A DNA stretch of 9,452 nt from Bacillota bacterium. GTDB lineage: Bacteria; Bacillota_A; Clostridia; Peptostreptococcales; Anaerovoracaceae. This document shows positions 1-6,167 of the stretch, one piece after another; positions within the stretch are counted from its first letter, which is position 1, and each line of letters opens with the position of its first letter. The DNA lies in the NCBI GenBank assembly GCA_017438085.1, contig JAFRWH010000198.1, positions 1 through 9,452 on the forward strand, given 5' to 3'. Both the position numbers and the translations under genes were made by a program. The notes under the pieces are model-generated. The model was not told the DNA's origin and did not search any database. It saw only the letters and a program-made list of their open reading frames with translations.

Positions 1-2
1 AT

Positions 3-161
3 CCTATTATCGACGTTTTGCCGTTCTTTAGAAAATGTGTGTTGGTAAAGGATGGTGATGTGATGTACAAAAAGAGCCTTTACGCTGCGATTGAGGGACA
101 GGAGAAAGCCAGAAAGAAGCTTGCCGAGGAACTCCCCGGTGAAGAATGGACGTTTGAGTAG
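3..161 (+). CDS. C-terminal fragment of an unrecognised protein
   Basis: An open frame enters from the left edge and runs 52 codons to TAG at 159-161; the first two bases belong to the preceding codon. The visible tail reads hydrophobic then basic (VLPFFRKCVLVKDGDVMYKK) and continues into a charged, probably helical stretch rich in Lys, Glu and Ala (about residues 28-44), ending in EEWTFE. A terminator hairpin begins 15 bases after the stop, as expected for the last gene of a transcription unit. I do not recognise the family from this fragment. The start and any catalytic part lie outside the window. The frame is supported by its end at a stop just ahead of the terminator and by plausible protein composition. 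Confidence 0.6.
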   Translation, partial: PIIDVLPFFRKCVLVKDGDVMYKKSLYAAIEGQEKARKKLAEELPGEEWTFE

Positions 162-176
162 CGATTTGAGTTAATA

Positions 177-217
177 AAAAGCCCGGGATGTGAATGATGA
201 ATTGAACCCGGGCTTTT
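177..217. terminator. Bidirectional intrinsic terminator between convergent genes
   Basis: An 11-bp perfect stem pairs 177-187 (AAAAGCCCGGG) with 207-217 (CCCGGGCTTTT) around a 19-base loop. On the plus strand it is followed by GTATTTTTCTTTT, and on the minus strand the A-run in front becomes TTTTTATTAA. It can therefore stop transcription of both the gene ending at 161 and the minus-strand gene ending at 239. The long loop is slightly unusual. Confidence 0.8.
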
Positions 218-238
218 GTATTTTTCTTTTGTGAATGA

Positions 239-1408
239 TCAGCGGATCAGAAGCAACAGAGTATACAGCCAATGGGCTGTGACGCCTGCGCACAAGCCGC
301 CTATCGTATGGCTGATCAGCGCTTTGCCGGTAAGTTCCTTGCATCCTATGCTGTTCATCATGGATACATGGGTGCTGAGGTATCCGCTCCAGCAGGTGCA
401 CATGGCCGTAAATACCGCAATGTCTCCCGCATCTGCAAGTCCGCTTTCCACCAGCTTCGCTGTCATGCTGCTGGCCGCGCCGGCTGCGCCCATCGAAGTA
501 ATTGTCACCCCGATGCACTCCGGACTTGAAAACCCGAACAGAGGCTTCAGAATAAAGCCGGCTTTGTCTGCCAGCATGGGCAGGAGGCGGACGCCTTCGA
601 AAGCAGCTCCGGTGTATGTGCCATCAGCCGATGCTCCGTTGGTCAGCATCATTACAACGGTGCAGATTATAAGGACTCCGGGTATGATTCCAAGGCCCAT
701 ATTGACACCATTCATACCGCCGTCAAGGATCGCTCCCAAGAAGCGGTTGGTGATGCTGCCTCCCCGTATGGGACGCATATCCTTATGCCATGCCTGGACG
801 CCTTCCGGCAATTCCATTTTTGCCTCTTTGCCGAAGATCTTCTTAGTATAGAGCATCATAAGTCTCGTGCTGACTATGCTGCCGATGACAGCGCCGATCA
901 ATCCTATGCCCACAGCAGATCCGAAGCTTTCTGCTGAAAGCGCTGACAGGCTGAGCATAAATGTGCATACTATCATACCCATTCCAAAGGAGGTCCCCAG
1001 ATTGACAAGAGCCGCGTACTGGTATTTTTTAAACAGGCTCTTAAAATAATTGTCCTCCGCAAGCACCAGGATGGCCGGATTGTCGGACAGAAAAGCCATT
1101 ACGATGCCTACAGAACTGACTCCCGGAAGCCCGTACAAGGGCATCATAAGCGGGTCGAGTATTTTATTTGCCAGCGCAACTACGCCAAACTCAAGGCAGA
1201 GCGCGGACACTGCACCCATAAGAACGCATATGGCCATGAGATAGAATACCGTATCCATCAGAAGCGAATATGCGGTGTTCATAAAGGTGTTAAGCGTATT
1301 TACCATTCCCATCTGGAACGAAAAGAAAGCAAAAAACATTATGATCCCAATAAGGAACACAAAGTTTTCTGCCGATATCTCCTTCTTCTCTAATGTTATC
1401 CCTTCCAT
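239..1408 (-). CDS. Nucleoside-recognition (Gate) domain membrane protein, CD0519/CD1768-like
   Basis: A 389-residue multi-pass membrane protein. Hydrophobic segments lie near residues 15-36, 54-75, 98-118, 132-156, 162-185, 232-256 and 363-388, with further weaker ones between 285 and 345. The motif FLSDNPAILVLAEDN (106-120) and the glycine/alanine-rich MGAAGAASSM (about 306-315) look like the two copies of the Gate fold (nucleoside recognition domain, as in SpmA/SpmB, FeoB and NupC-type carriers). The overall pattern resembles the family labelled CD0519/CD1768 membrane protein in clostridia. That family has no established substrate that I know of, so transport of a nucleoside or another small solute is inference. 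The ATG start is supported by AAAAAGGAGG at 1417-1426, 8 bases upstream. It appears monocistronic, with its own promoter and the shared terminator downstream. Confidence 0.8.
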   Translation of the reverse strand: MEGITLEKKEISAENFVFLIGIIMFFAFFSFQMGMVNTLNTFMNTAYSLLMDTVFYLMAICVLMGAVSALCLEFGVVALANKILDPLMMPLYGLPGVSSVGIVMAFLSDNPAILVLAEDNYFKSLFKKYQYAALVNLGTSFGMGMIVCTFMLSLSALSAESFGSAVGIGLIGAVIGSIVSTRLMMLYTKKIFGKEAKMELPEGVQAWHKDMRPIRGGSITNRFLGAILDGGMNGVNMGLGIIPGVLIICTVVMMLTNGASADGTYTGAAFEGVRLLPMLADKAGFILKPLFGFSSPECIGVTITSMGAAGAASSMTAKLVESGLADAGDIAVFTAMCTCWSGYLSTHVSMMNSIGCKELTGKALISHTIGGLCAGVTAHWLYTLLLLIR

Positions 1409-1439
1409 TTTCAGAGCCTCCTTTTTCAGGATCGTTCAT

Positions 1440-1468
1440 CTGATTACAGTATAAACCATTCTTATACT
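1440..1468 (+). promoter_or_regulatory. Possible plus-strand promoter overlapping the divergent one
   Basis: CTGATT (1440-1445), a weak -35 with three of six consensus matches, is followed after 17 bases by TATACT (1463-1468). Transcription would start near 1475 and meet the hairpin and T-run at 1498-1525 after about 25 bases. It would make either a very short RNA or an attenuated leader for the downstream operon. Confidence 0.3.
1448..1468. promoter_or_regulatory. Inverted repeat spanning two divergent -10 boxes, operator-like
   Basis: AGTATAA (1448-1454) and TTATACT (1462-1468) are perfect inverted repeats separated by 7 bases. Each arm contains a TATACT hexamer, one per strand. The shape suits a dimeric repressor, but two facing -10 boxes would also give this symmetry without any regulator. 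Confidence 0.4.
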
Positions 1469-1476
1469 AAAAACAA
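1448..1476 (-). promoter_or_regulatory. Promoter of the Gate-domain membrane protein gene
   Basis: Read on the minus strand, TTGTTT (1471-1476) is followed after exactly 17 bases by TATACT (1448-1453), a sigma-A-like -35/-10 pair. The -10 matches the consensus at five of six bases and the -35 at three. It lies about 40 bases upstream of the ATG at 1408. This is pattern-based only. Confidence 0.55.
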
Positions 1477-1497
1477 ATCGACGAAACAATTAAACTG

Positions 1498-1525
1498 AAG
1501 CAGTTCTTTAAGAATTGCTTTTTTT
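1498..1525 (+). terminator. Hairpin with T-run ahead of the VTC operon
   Basis: AAGCAGTTCT (1498-1507) pairs with AGAATTGCTT (1511-1520) around the loop TTA, including one G-T pair. A run of seven T begins at 1519, so the lower stem overlaps it. This is a convincing intrinsic terminator shape on the plus strand, yet no plus-strand gene lies between it and the divergent start at 1408. It may end a short RNA, attenuate the operon leader, or block readthrough from the left. Confidence 0.6.
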
Positions 1526-1526
1526 A

Positions 1527-1559
1527 TTTAAGCTGCATTTAAGAATGCCCTGCTATATT
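1527..1559 (+). promoter_or_regulatory. Likely promoter of the VTC operon, with TTTAAG direct repeats
   Basis: TGC followed by TATATT (1551-1559) forms an extended -10 placing the start near 1566, about 35 bases before the ATG at 1601. No good -35 is present. That position is instead covered by two TTTAAG copies (1527-1532 and 1538-1543), 11 bases apart start to start; a third TTTAAG lies at 1507-1512 inside the hairpin. A poor -35 overlaid by 11-base-spaced direct repeats is the usual geometry of a response-regulator-activated promoter. Confidence 0.4.
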
Positions 1560-1600
1560 AAGGCCATCAAAAGATAAAAGTCCTGAAGAGGTGAAATACA

Positions 1601-2272
1601 ATGCAGTACAGACACGAATGGAAGCATCAGCTGGCATATATCGACCTGCTGTGCATAAGAGAAAGGCTGAGGGCGGTGGCGGAGCCTGATCCTCATGCGG
1701 CGGAGGGCAAGTACCATATCCGCAGTCTCTATTTTGACAATCTGAACGATAAAGCGCTCCGGGAGAAGCTGGACGGCGTCAATATGCGTGAGAAATTCCG
1801 CATCAGATACTATAACGGCGACACTTCAGTCATACATCTGGAGAAGAAGAGCAAGCTGAACGGCCTGGGAACCAAGTTTTCCGCAGAGCTCAGCCGTGAG
1901 GAAGCTCAGAAGATAGTGGACGGCGAGCTCGGCTGGATGATGGATTCCGGCAGGCCTCTGGTGCAGGAGCTTTACAGCAAGATGATATACCAGGGCATAA
2001 GGCCTAAAACCATTGTTGATTACACGAGGGAGCCCTATATCTACAGACCCGGAAATGTGAGAGTCACCTTCGATTATGACATACGGACCGGGCTTGGCTG
2101 TACCGATTTCCTGAACCCGGACTGCCCGACCATCCCGGCAGGCGATCCGGTGATACTTCTGGAGGTCAAGTGGGACAACTACCTTCCGTCGATAATAAAA
2201 GACTGCGTGCAGACTCCGGGCAGAAGAGCTGAAGCCTTCAGCAAATACGCTCAATGCAGGCTGTACTGCTGA
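1601..2272 (+). CDS. VTC-domain polyphosphate polymerase-like protein
   Basis: A 223-residue soluble protein matching the VTC domain, the tunnel-fold catalytic domain of the yeast vacuolar transporter chaperone complex that makes polyphosphate from ATP. Family landmarks appear in order: RHEWK (residues 4-8), SLYFDN (42-47), KFRIRYY (65-71), LEKKSK (80-85), DYTREPY (140-146), VTFDYDIR (155-162) and LEVKWDNYLP (187-196). These give the expected ring of basic and acidic residues lining the tunnel. The length is typical of stand-alone bacterial versions, which lack the SPX domain. Bacterial members are named by homology; polymer synthesis by this one is inference, and another triphosphate-dependent reaction is possible. 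The start is supported by AGAGG at 1587-1591, 9 bases upstream. It is the first gene of an operon with the next two. Confidence 0.88.
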   Translation: MQYRHEWKHQLAYIDLLCIRERLRAVAEPDPHAAEGKYHIRSLYFDNLNDKALREKLDGVNMREKFRIRYYNGDTSVIHLEKKSKLNGLGTKFSAELSREEAQKIVDGELGWMMDSGRPLVQELYSKMIYQGIRPKTIVDYTREPYIYRPGNVRVTFDYDIRTGLGCTDFLNPDCPTIPAGDPVILLEVKWDNYLPSIIKDCVQTPGRRAEAFSKYAQCRLYC

Positions 2273-2359
2273 GTACGACAATGCTGAAGCTTCAGACCCA
2301 AAAGACGGCAAACAAAACGATATAACAATGCAAAATACATAAAAAAGGAGATATATAAA

Positions 2360-3031
2360 ATGACTTTCAGCGATATCTTTAAATCCAGCTTTCTGGAAAA
2401 CGTTACTTCCGTAAGCCTGCTGGACATGTTCCTGGCTCTGGTGCTTTCCTTCTGCGTAGGCATGTTCATCTTCTATGTGTACAAAAAGACTTATTCGGGA
2501 GTGATGTACTCCTCAAGCTTCGGTGTAACACTGCTGGCTCTTACAATGATCACCACGCTTGTGATCCTGGCGGTAACATCTAATGTGGTACTGTCTTTAG
2601 GTATGGTCGGTGCGCTGTCCATCGTGCGCTTCCGTACGGCTATCAAGGAGCCTCTGGACATAGCCTTCCTCTTCTGGGCGATCGCCGCAGGCATAGTCCT
2701 TGCGGCCGGAATGATCCCCCTGGCAGTTATAGGCAGCATCATTATAGGCATCATCCTGCTGGTGTTCGTAAACAGGAAGAGCGGTGTAAATCCCTATATA
2801 GTGGTGCTTTCCTGCCTGGATTCCGAGGCCGAAAAGGCTGCAGTTGCTTTCCTTCAGAGCCGCACTCAGAAGAGCGTTGTCAAGAGCAAGACCGCAAGCA
2901 AGGGTGGTATCGAGCTCAACATGGAGATACGCCTTAAGGAAGACGATACAGACTTTATAAACGAGCTTGCAGCCATGAGCGGAGTTCAGAGCGCAGTGCT
3001 GGTAAGCTATAACGGCGATTATATGGGTTAG
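2360..3031 (+). CDS. DUF4956 family integral membrane protein
   Basis: A 223-residue membrane protein. Hydrophobic segments lie near residues 21-41, 54-73, 76-91, 103-116 and 118-137, followed by a soluble, presumably cytoplasmic domain of about 85 residues. The segment from 79 to 100, containing GMVGALSIVRFRTAIKEP, is the hallmark conserved stretch of DUF4956. No biochemical function is established for the family to my knowledge, but it is repeatedly found next to VTC-domain genes, so a partner role in moving or sensing the VTC product is a reasonable inference. AAGGAG (2344-2349) precedes the ATG by 10 bases. The 87-base gap after the VTC gene holds only a 12-bp palindrome, CTGAAGCTTCAG (2284-2295), and A-rich sequence, with no terminator, so cotranscription is likely. 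The stop codon is TAG. Confidence 0.85.
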   Translation: MTFSDIFKSSFLENVTSVSLLDMFLALVLSFCVGMFIFYVYKKTYSGVMYSSSFGVTLLALTMITTLVILAVTSNVVLSLGMVGALSIVRFRTAIKEPLDIAFLFWAIAAGIVLAAGMIPLAVIGSIIIGIILLVFVNRKSGVNPYIVVLSCLDSEAEKAAVAFLQSRTQKSVVKSKTASKGGIELNMEIRLKEDDTDFINELAAMSGVQSAVLVSYNGDYMG

Positions 3032-3049
3032 CGCCGGGAGGATGGGATC

Positions 3050-4108
3050 ATGTCAGCAAATAAATACATAGACAGGATCTGCATCGCCATAATCATCATC
3101 GGACTGATCATTACCGCTATGTTCATGAATGGCGAGGCTCTGGGACTCAGTCTTATGACTGATGAGGACAGCGAAGCCTACGAAGACACCCGTTTCTTCT
3201 CGGATAAGGACCAGAACGGCAGCTGGGACAGCTCTTCGGCCACAGTAATAACACTGGAAGGGGACGGCATATCCATATCCGGGGACGGCGTTTATGTGCT
3301 GAACGGCGATGTCGTTATCGCGCAGAGTGGCGAATATGTTATCAGCGGGAGTCTGAGCGACGGAAGCATAATAGTGGATGCTTATAAGAGTTCAAAGGTC
3401 TGGATACTGCTGAACGGCGTAGATGTATACTGCTCGGATGATGCAGCTCTCAGGGTGGATCAGGCTGACAAGGTCTTCCTTACCCTTGCTGAGGGCAGCG
3501 AAAACAGCCTTGAAAGCGGTGAGCCCTATTCGGAGGAGGCGCTTGATGACGGCACCAGTGGCACCATCTACGCTCACGACGATCTCAGCATCAATGGCAG
3601 CGGTTCTCTGAGTATAGTTACCGTGTACAGACATGGGATAAAGGCAAAGGACGATCTGGTGATATGCGGCGGGGTCATAAACATCGATGCCGCTGAGGAT
3701 GGCATAAATGTGAACGACAGCTTCAGAATGAAGGACGCGGATCTTACCATCAGCTGCGGAGGAGATGGCATAGACCAGGACCGCAAGGGAGGATACTTTT
3801 ACATAGAATCCGGCAGCCTGAGCATTATCAGCGGCGATGACGGTATCCGCGCAAAGGGTGATATCGCAATTGCCGGGGGAGCGCTGGAGCTGAACGCAGA
3901 TGATGATGCGCTGCAGTCCGACGGCAACATCTACAACGAAAACACCGGGCTTCCTGAAGAGCTTGGACGAAAGGAGGAAGCTGACAGCGCAGACGTTACG
4001 GTTTCATCCTACGGAAGCGCTGAATGGAACATGGATCTTGTGCTTTCTGCAGCCGCGCTGATCGCAGGCCTCATATTCGCTTCAGTTTTTAAGGAACGCT
4101 TAAGATAA
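3050..4108 (+). CDS. Membrane-anchored Cthe_2159-like carbohydrate-binding beta-helix protein
   Basis: A 352-residue protein with an N-terminal membrane segment (about 10-24) that lacks a clear cleavage site or lipobox, then an extracytoplasmic acidic domain. From about 66 to 300 it follows the Cthe_2159/DUF4353 pattern (GDGISISGDGVYVL, ISGSLSDGSIIVDA, VWILLNGVDV, HDDLSINGSGSLSI). Coils of about 22-25 residues start at HGI (195), DGI (217), DGI (239), DGI (264) and DAL (286), as in a right-handed parallel beta-helix, with many Asp residues suited to calcium binding. Clostridium thermocellum Cthe_2159 binds cellulose and pectin-type polymers; the ligand here is unknown. The C-terminus has a second hydrophobic stretch (329-346) and a basic tail, KERLR. 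GGGAGG (3036-3041) supports the ATG. It starts 18 bases after the DUF4956 stop, so it is the last gene of the operon. Confidence 0.82.
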   Translation: MSANKYIDRICIAIIIIGLIITAMFMNGEALGLSLMTDEDSEAYEDTRFFSDKDQNGSWDSSSATVITLEGDGISISGDGVYVLNGDVVIAQSGEYVISGSLSDGSIIVDAYKSSKVWILLNGVDVYCSDDAALRVDQADKVFLTLAEGSENSLESGEPYSEEALDDGTSGTIYAHDDLSINGSGSLSIVTVYRHGIKAKDDLVICGGVINIDAAEDGINVNDSFRMKDADLTISCGGDGIDQDRKGGYFYIESGSLSIISGDDGIRAKGDIAIAGGALELNADDDALQSDGNIYNENTGLPEELGRKEEADSADVTVSSYGSAEWNMDLVLSAAALIAGLIFASVFKERLR

Positions 4109-4113
4109 AATAC

Positions 4114-4142
4114 AAAAGCCGCCCTGCCGGGGAGCGGCTTTT
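4114..4142. terminator. Bidirectional terminator between convergent operons
   Basis: AAAAGCCGC (4114-4122) pairs with GCGGCTTTT (4134-4142), and inner C/G bases can extend the stem. It lies 5 bases after the stop of the beta-helix gene and 29 bases beyond the end of the minus-strand operon. The minus-strand T-tract (TTTTGTATTTT) is better than the plus-strand one (TTTTCACTT). Confidence 0.75.
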
Positions 4143-4170
4143 CACTTGCACGGAGTATTGATCCCCCGTC

Positions 4171-5157
4171 TTATTCGTTGATATGAGTATTTAGTGCGGC
4201 CAGTCTGTAGACACCGTCATCGTCCAGGTGGAGGAAGAGCGCCAGCTCTGTGGGAACGGTATATTCCTTGCCCTCGCGGGTGATGACGTAATCGTAGCGC
4301 GTATTCACCAGCACATAGTATTCGTTCAGGATCAGCGGCTCTGAGATATCCGCATTGCGGACCTCCGCTTTGCTGTGCCAGTTATACCACTGTATTTCCA
4401 TGGTGGGTATGCTGCTTCTGAGGGGTGAATCCTTCATGATATACCCTGCGAGCTTGTTCCAGTTCACATCCTTGCTTATGTAATTTGAGTATTTTTCAGC
4501 GATCTCAATAGCTCTTGCCTTCAGCTTCTCCGCTTCCGCTTCATCCCTGAAGTACTGCAGCAGCCTTATGGGTTCCTTATCGCTTCCGCTGCCCTTTTCC
4601 TCGATGCGTATGCGGCTACTGACTTCTCCTTTAATGCTCCAGCTTACCTGATCTCTGCTGAACAGTCCTTTTGCCCTGCAGCTGTAGACAGAGGGTGGCG
4701 CCATGTTTCCTTCCAGCTCCTTAAGCTGCTCCATGCCGGGATAGATCCTTGTGCTGAGGGGTTCAAGAGCCACCTGAGCTGCAGTGACCGCCACATCATC
4801 CGGAGCTTCGTAGCTGAATTCCAGTATACCTTCCACGTCCTTCAGCTCGTAAAGAGCAAGGGAAAGCAGGCCGTGCTCCCTTATCGAAAGCCGGGCTTTA
4901 CCAACAGTCTTTCCGTCTGCTTTGAGATTAAAGACGCTGTCGCCGTTAGCATCCACCACGGGCACGGAGCTGTAGCTGAGATCGAGGCCGTACTGACGGC
5001 CGACTTCTTCAGCAGTTTCCTTAAGCACAGTCTCTGCGCAGCCCTTCTGATATGCGTCACAGAAATCCCAGAGCTGTTTCAGCGCCCAGCCCATGAGAGC
5101 CAGCAGGAGCACAACGAATACTATATACAGTTTTATTGCGATCCCGCGTTTTTTCAC
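4171..5157 (-). CDS. Membrane-anchored extracytoplasmic protein of unknown family
   Basis: A 328-residue protein not recognised as a named family. A basic start (MKKRGIAIK) leads into one hydrophobic segment (about 8-26), then a soluble region with mixed strand and helix character: a helical stretch at about 32-55, a strand-rich middle, a charged helix near 207-225 (DEAEAEKLKARAIEIAEKY), and a C-terminal part ending in a strand-like run near 275-325. The C-terminal pattern loosely recalls NTF2-like or ligand-binding cystatin-like folds, but that is a guess. The start is GTG at 5155-5157, overlapping the upstream TGA stop as GTGA, with GGAGA 8 bases ahead; translational coupling is expected. 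As the last gene of the kinase/regulator/glycosidase operon, it is most simply a partner or substrate-binding companion of the glycosidase outside the membrane. Confidence 0.75.
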   Translation of the reverse strand: MKKRGIAIKLYIVFVVLLLALMGWALKQLWDFCDAYQKGCAETVLKETAEEVGRQYGLDLSYSSVPVVDANGDSVFNLKADGKTVGKARLSIREHGLLSLALYELKDVEGILEFSYEAPDDVAVTAAQVALEPLSTRIYPGMEQLKELEGNMAPPSVYSCRAKGLFSRDQVSWSIKGEVSSRIRIEEKGSGSDKEPIRLLQYFRDEAEAEKLKARAIEIAEKYSNYISKDVNWNKLAGYIMKDSPLRSSIPTMEIQWYNWHSKAEVRNADISEPLILNEYYVLVNTRYDYVITREGKEYTVPTELALFLHLDDDGVYRLAALNTHINE

Positions 5158-6161
5158 TCTCTGTTCTCCACTAAGATGAATGTGGGTATAGGTCTCTCTC
5201 CGAAGATGGAGGAGGGGACTGTGATCACTTCCCCTTTATATACCATGGAGCTGCTGTTTCCGCCGTCAAGATTTGCGGCGTTTACCGCTCCGTAGCTTTC
5301 CATTATTCCGATAAGATCAAGATAGGTGGCTCCCATGCTGCTGGGCTGCCTTCCGTCGATAACAAGCAGCAGCATCGCTCCGTCCGCTCTCTGTCCTATG
5401 GCGCTTCTTGGGTTCAGACCGCCGCCTTTTCCCACATCTACCGCTTCTCCGTTGACTATAAGGGCAGGGCCCCAAGCCACTGCATCCCTGACACCCCGGC
5501 TGATAGCGTCGTTACCTGTCATGTTGCCTATCACAAGGCGGTTGTCGTTGTCGATGCCTATGAGCTTGTGATAAGCGCCTTTGGATCCGTTTCGCCATTC
5601 GCCCTTTGACATGACTATGCCAAGAGGAATGTCGCCGTTTCCGAGCCCGCCTTTATCGTAGAATCCGCCGCCGTTGATGCCGCCTATGGCTCCCTCGCTC
5701 TCCACGATTTGGGAAAGAGTCATGCCCTGGCCTGTATCGTATTTTGCAAGGGTCCCCACATATACCCTCGAGGGGTCTTCGACTATCATCATCTTGCCGC
5801 TGTAGGTCGGTCCCTGAACATCCTCCACGGTGATGCCGCTCATGTCCTTCGTATCGTCGATCACCACCAGCTCCGGATCTGATTCCAGCTCGTCATCCTT
5901 GCCCCTGGCATCCTCAAGTATCTGCGCCACGGTATCCTTGTCAAGAAACAGTCCCGCCAGGGGTTTCGCCGCCGAGGTCTGCTGCACGGTTATGACGAAC
6001 ATGTCCCTGATCTCTTCGGAGGGGCCTTTTTCTATGATCCAGACTGCAGAGACCGTGAAAACAAGCAACGCAAAAATCAGGGTCAGGAGCACTGCCCCCA
6101 GACCCTTCAGAAATCCGCCTTTGTGCTTTTGTTTATGTCTTCTGCTTCTGGTCTGTCTCAA
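5154..6161 (-). CDS. Membrane-anchored phosphodiester glycosidase family protein (NAGPA domain)
   Basis: A 335-residue protein with a strongly basic N-terminus, a single membrane segment (21-42) and an extracytoplasmic NAGPA domain over about 120-333. Motifs seen are GGINGGGFYD (160-169), GLNPRSAIGQ (248-257), VIDGRQPSSMGAT (267-279) and NLDGGNSSSMVY (297-308), which match the conserved core of the family. The human member uncovers mannose-6-phosphate by removing GlcNAc from a phosphodiester. Bacterial members are thought to act on phosphodiester-linked sugars in the cell wall or polymers, but the substrate here is unknown. The start is TTG at 6159-6161, the only start that keeps the basic head and membrane anchor. 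It lies two codons after the in-frame TAA of the response regulator. The last four bases overlap the next gene. Confidence 0.88.
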   Translation of the reverse strand: MRQTRSRRHKQKHKGGFLKGLGAVLLTLIFALLVFTVSAVWIIEKGPSEEIRDMFVITVQQTSAAKPLAGLFLDKDTVAQILEDARGKDDELESDPELVVIDDTKDMSGITVEDVQGPTYSGKMMIVEDPSRVYVGTLAKYDTGQGMTLSQIVESEGAIGGINGGGFYDKGGLGNGDIPLGIVMSKGEWRNGSKGAYHKLIGIDNDNRLVIGNMTGNDAISRGVRDAVAWGPALIVNGEAVDVGKGGGLNPRSAIGQRADGAMLLLVIDGRQPSSMGATYLDLIGIMESYGAVNAANLDGGNSSSMVYKGEVITVPSSIFGERPIPTFILVENRE

Positions 6162-6167
6162 GTTAAA

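Noticed and set aside
216..851. A 211-codon plus-strand open frame
   Set aside because: Antisense to the Gate-domain gene, whose protein has coherent membrane segments and family motifs. The plus-strand translation is low in coherent domain character and has no ribosome site.
2284..2295. CTGAAGCTTCAG palindrome after the VTC gene, considered as a terminator or operator
   Set aside because: With any realistic loop the stem is only four pairs and no T-run follows, so it is not a terminator; a single short palindrome is expected by chance.
1826..2311. A 161-codon minus-strand open frame over the VTC gene
   Set aside because: The plus strand carries the full set of VTC motifs; the reverse frame has no recognisable domain.
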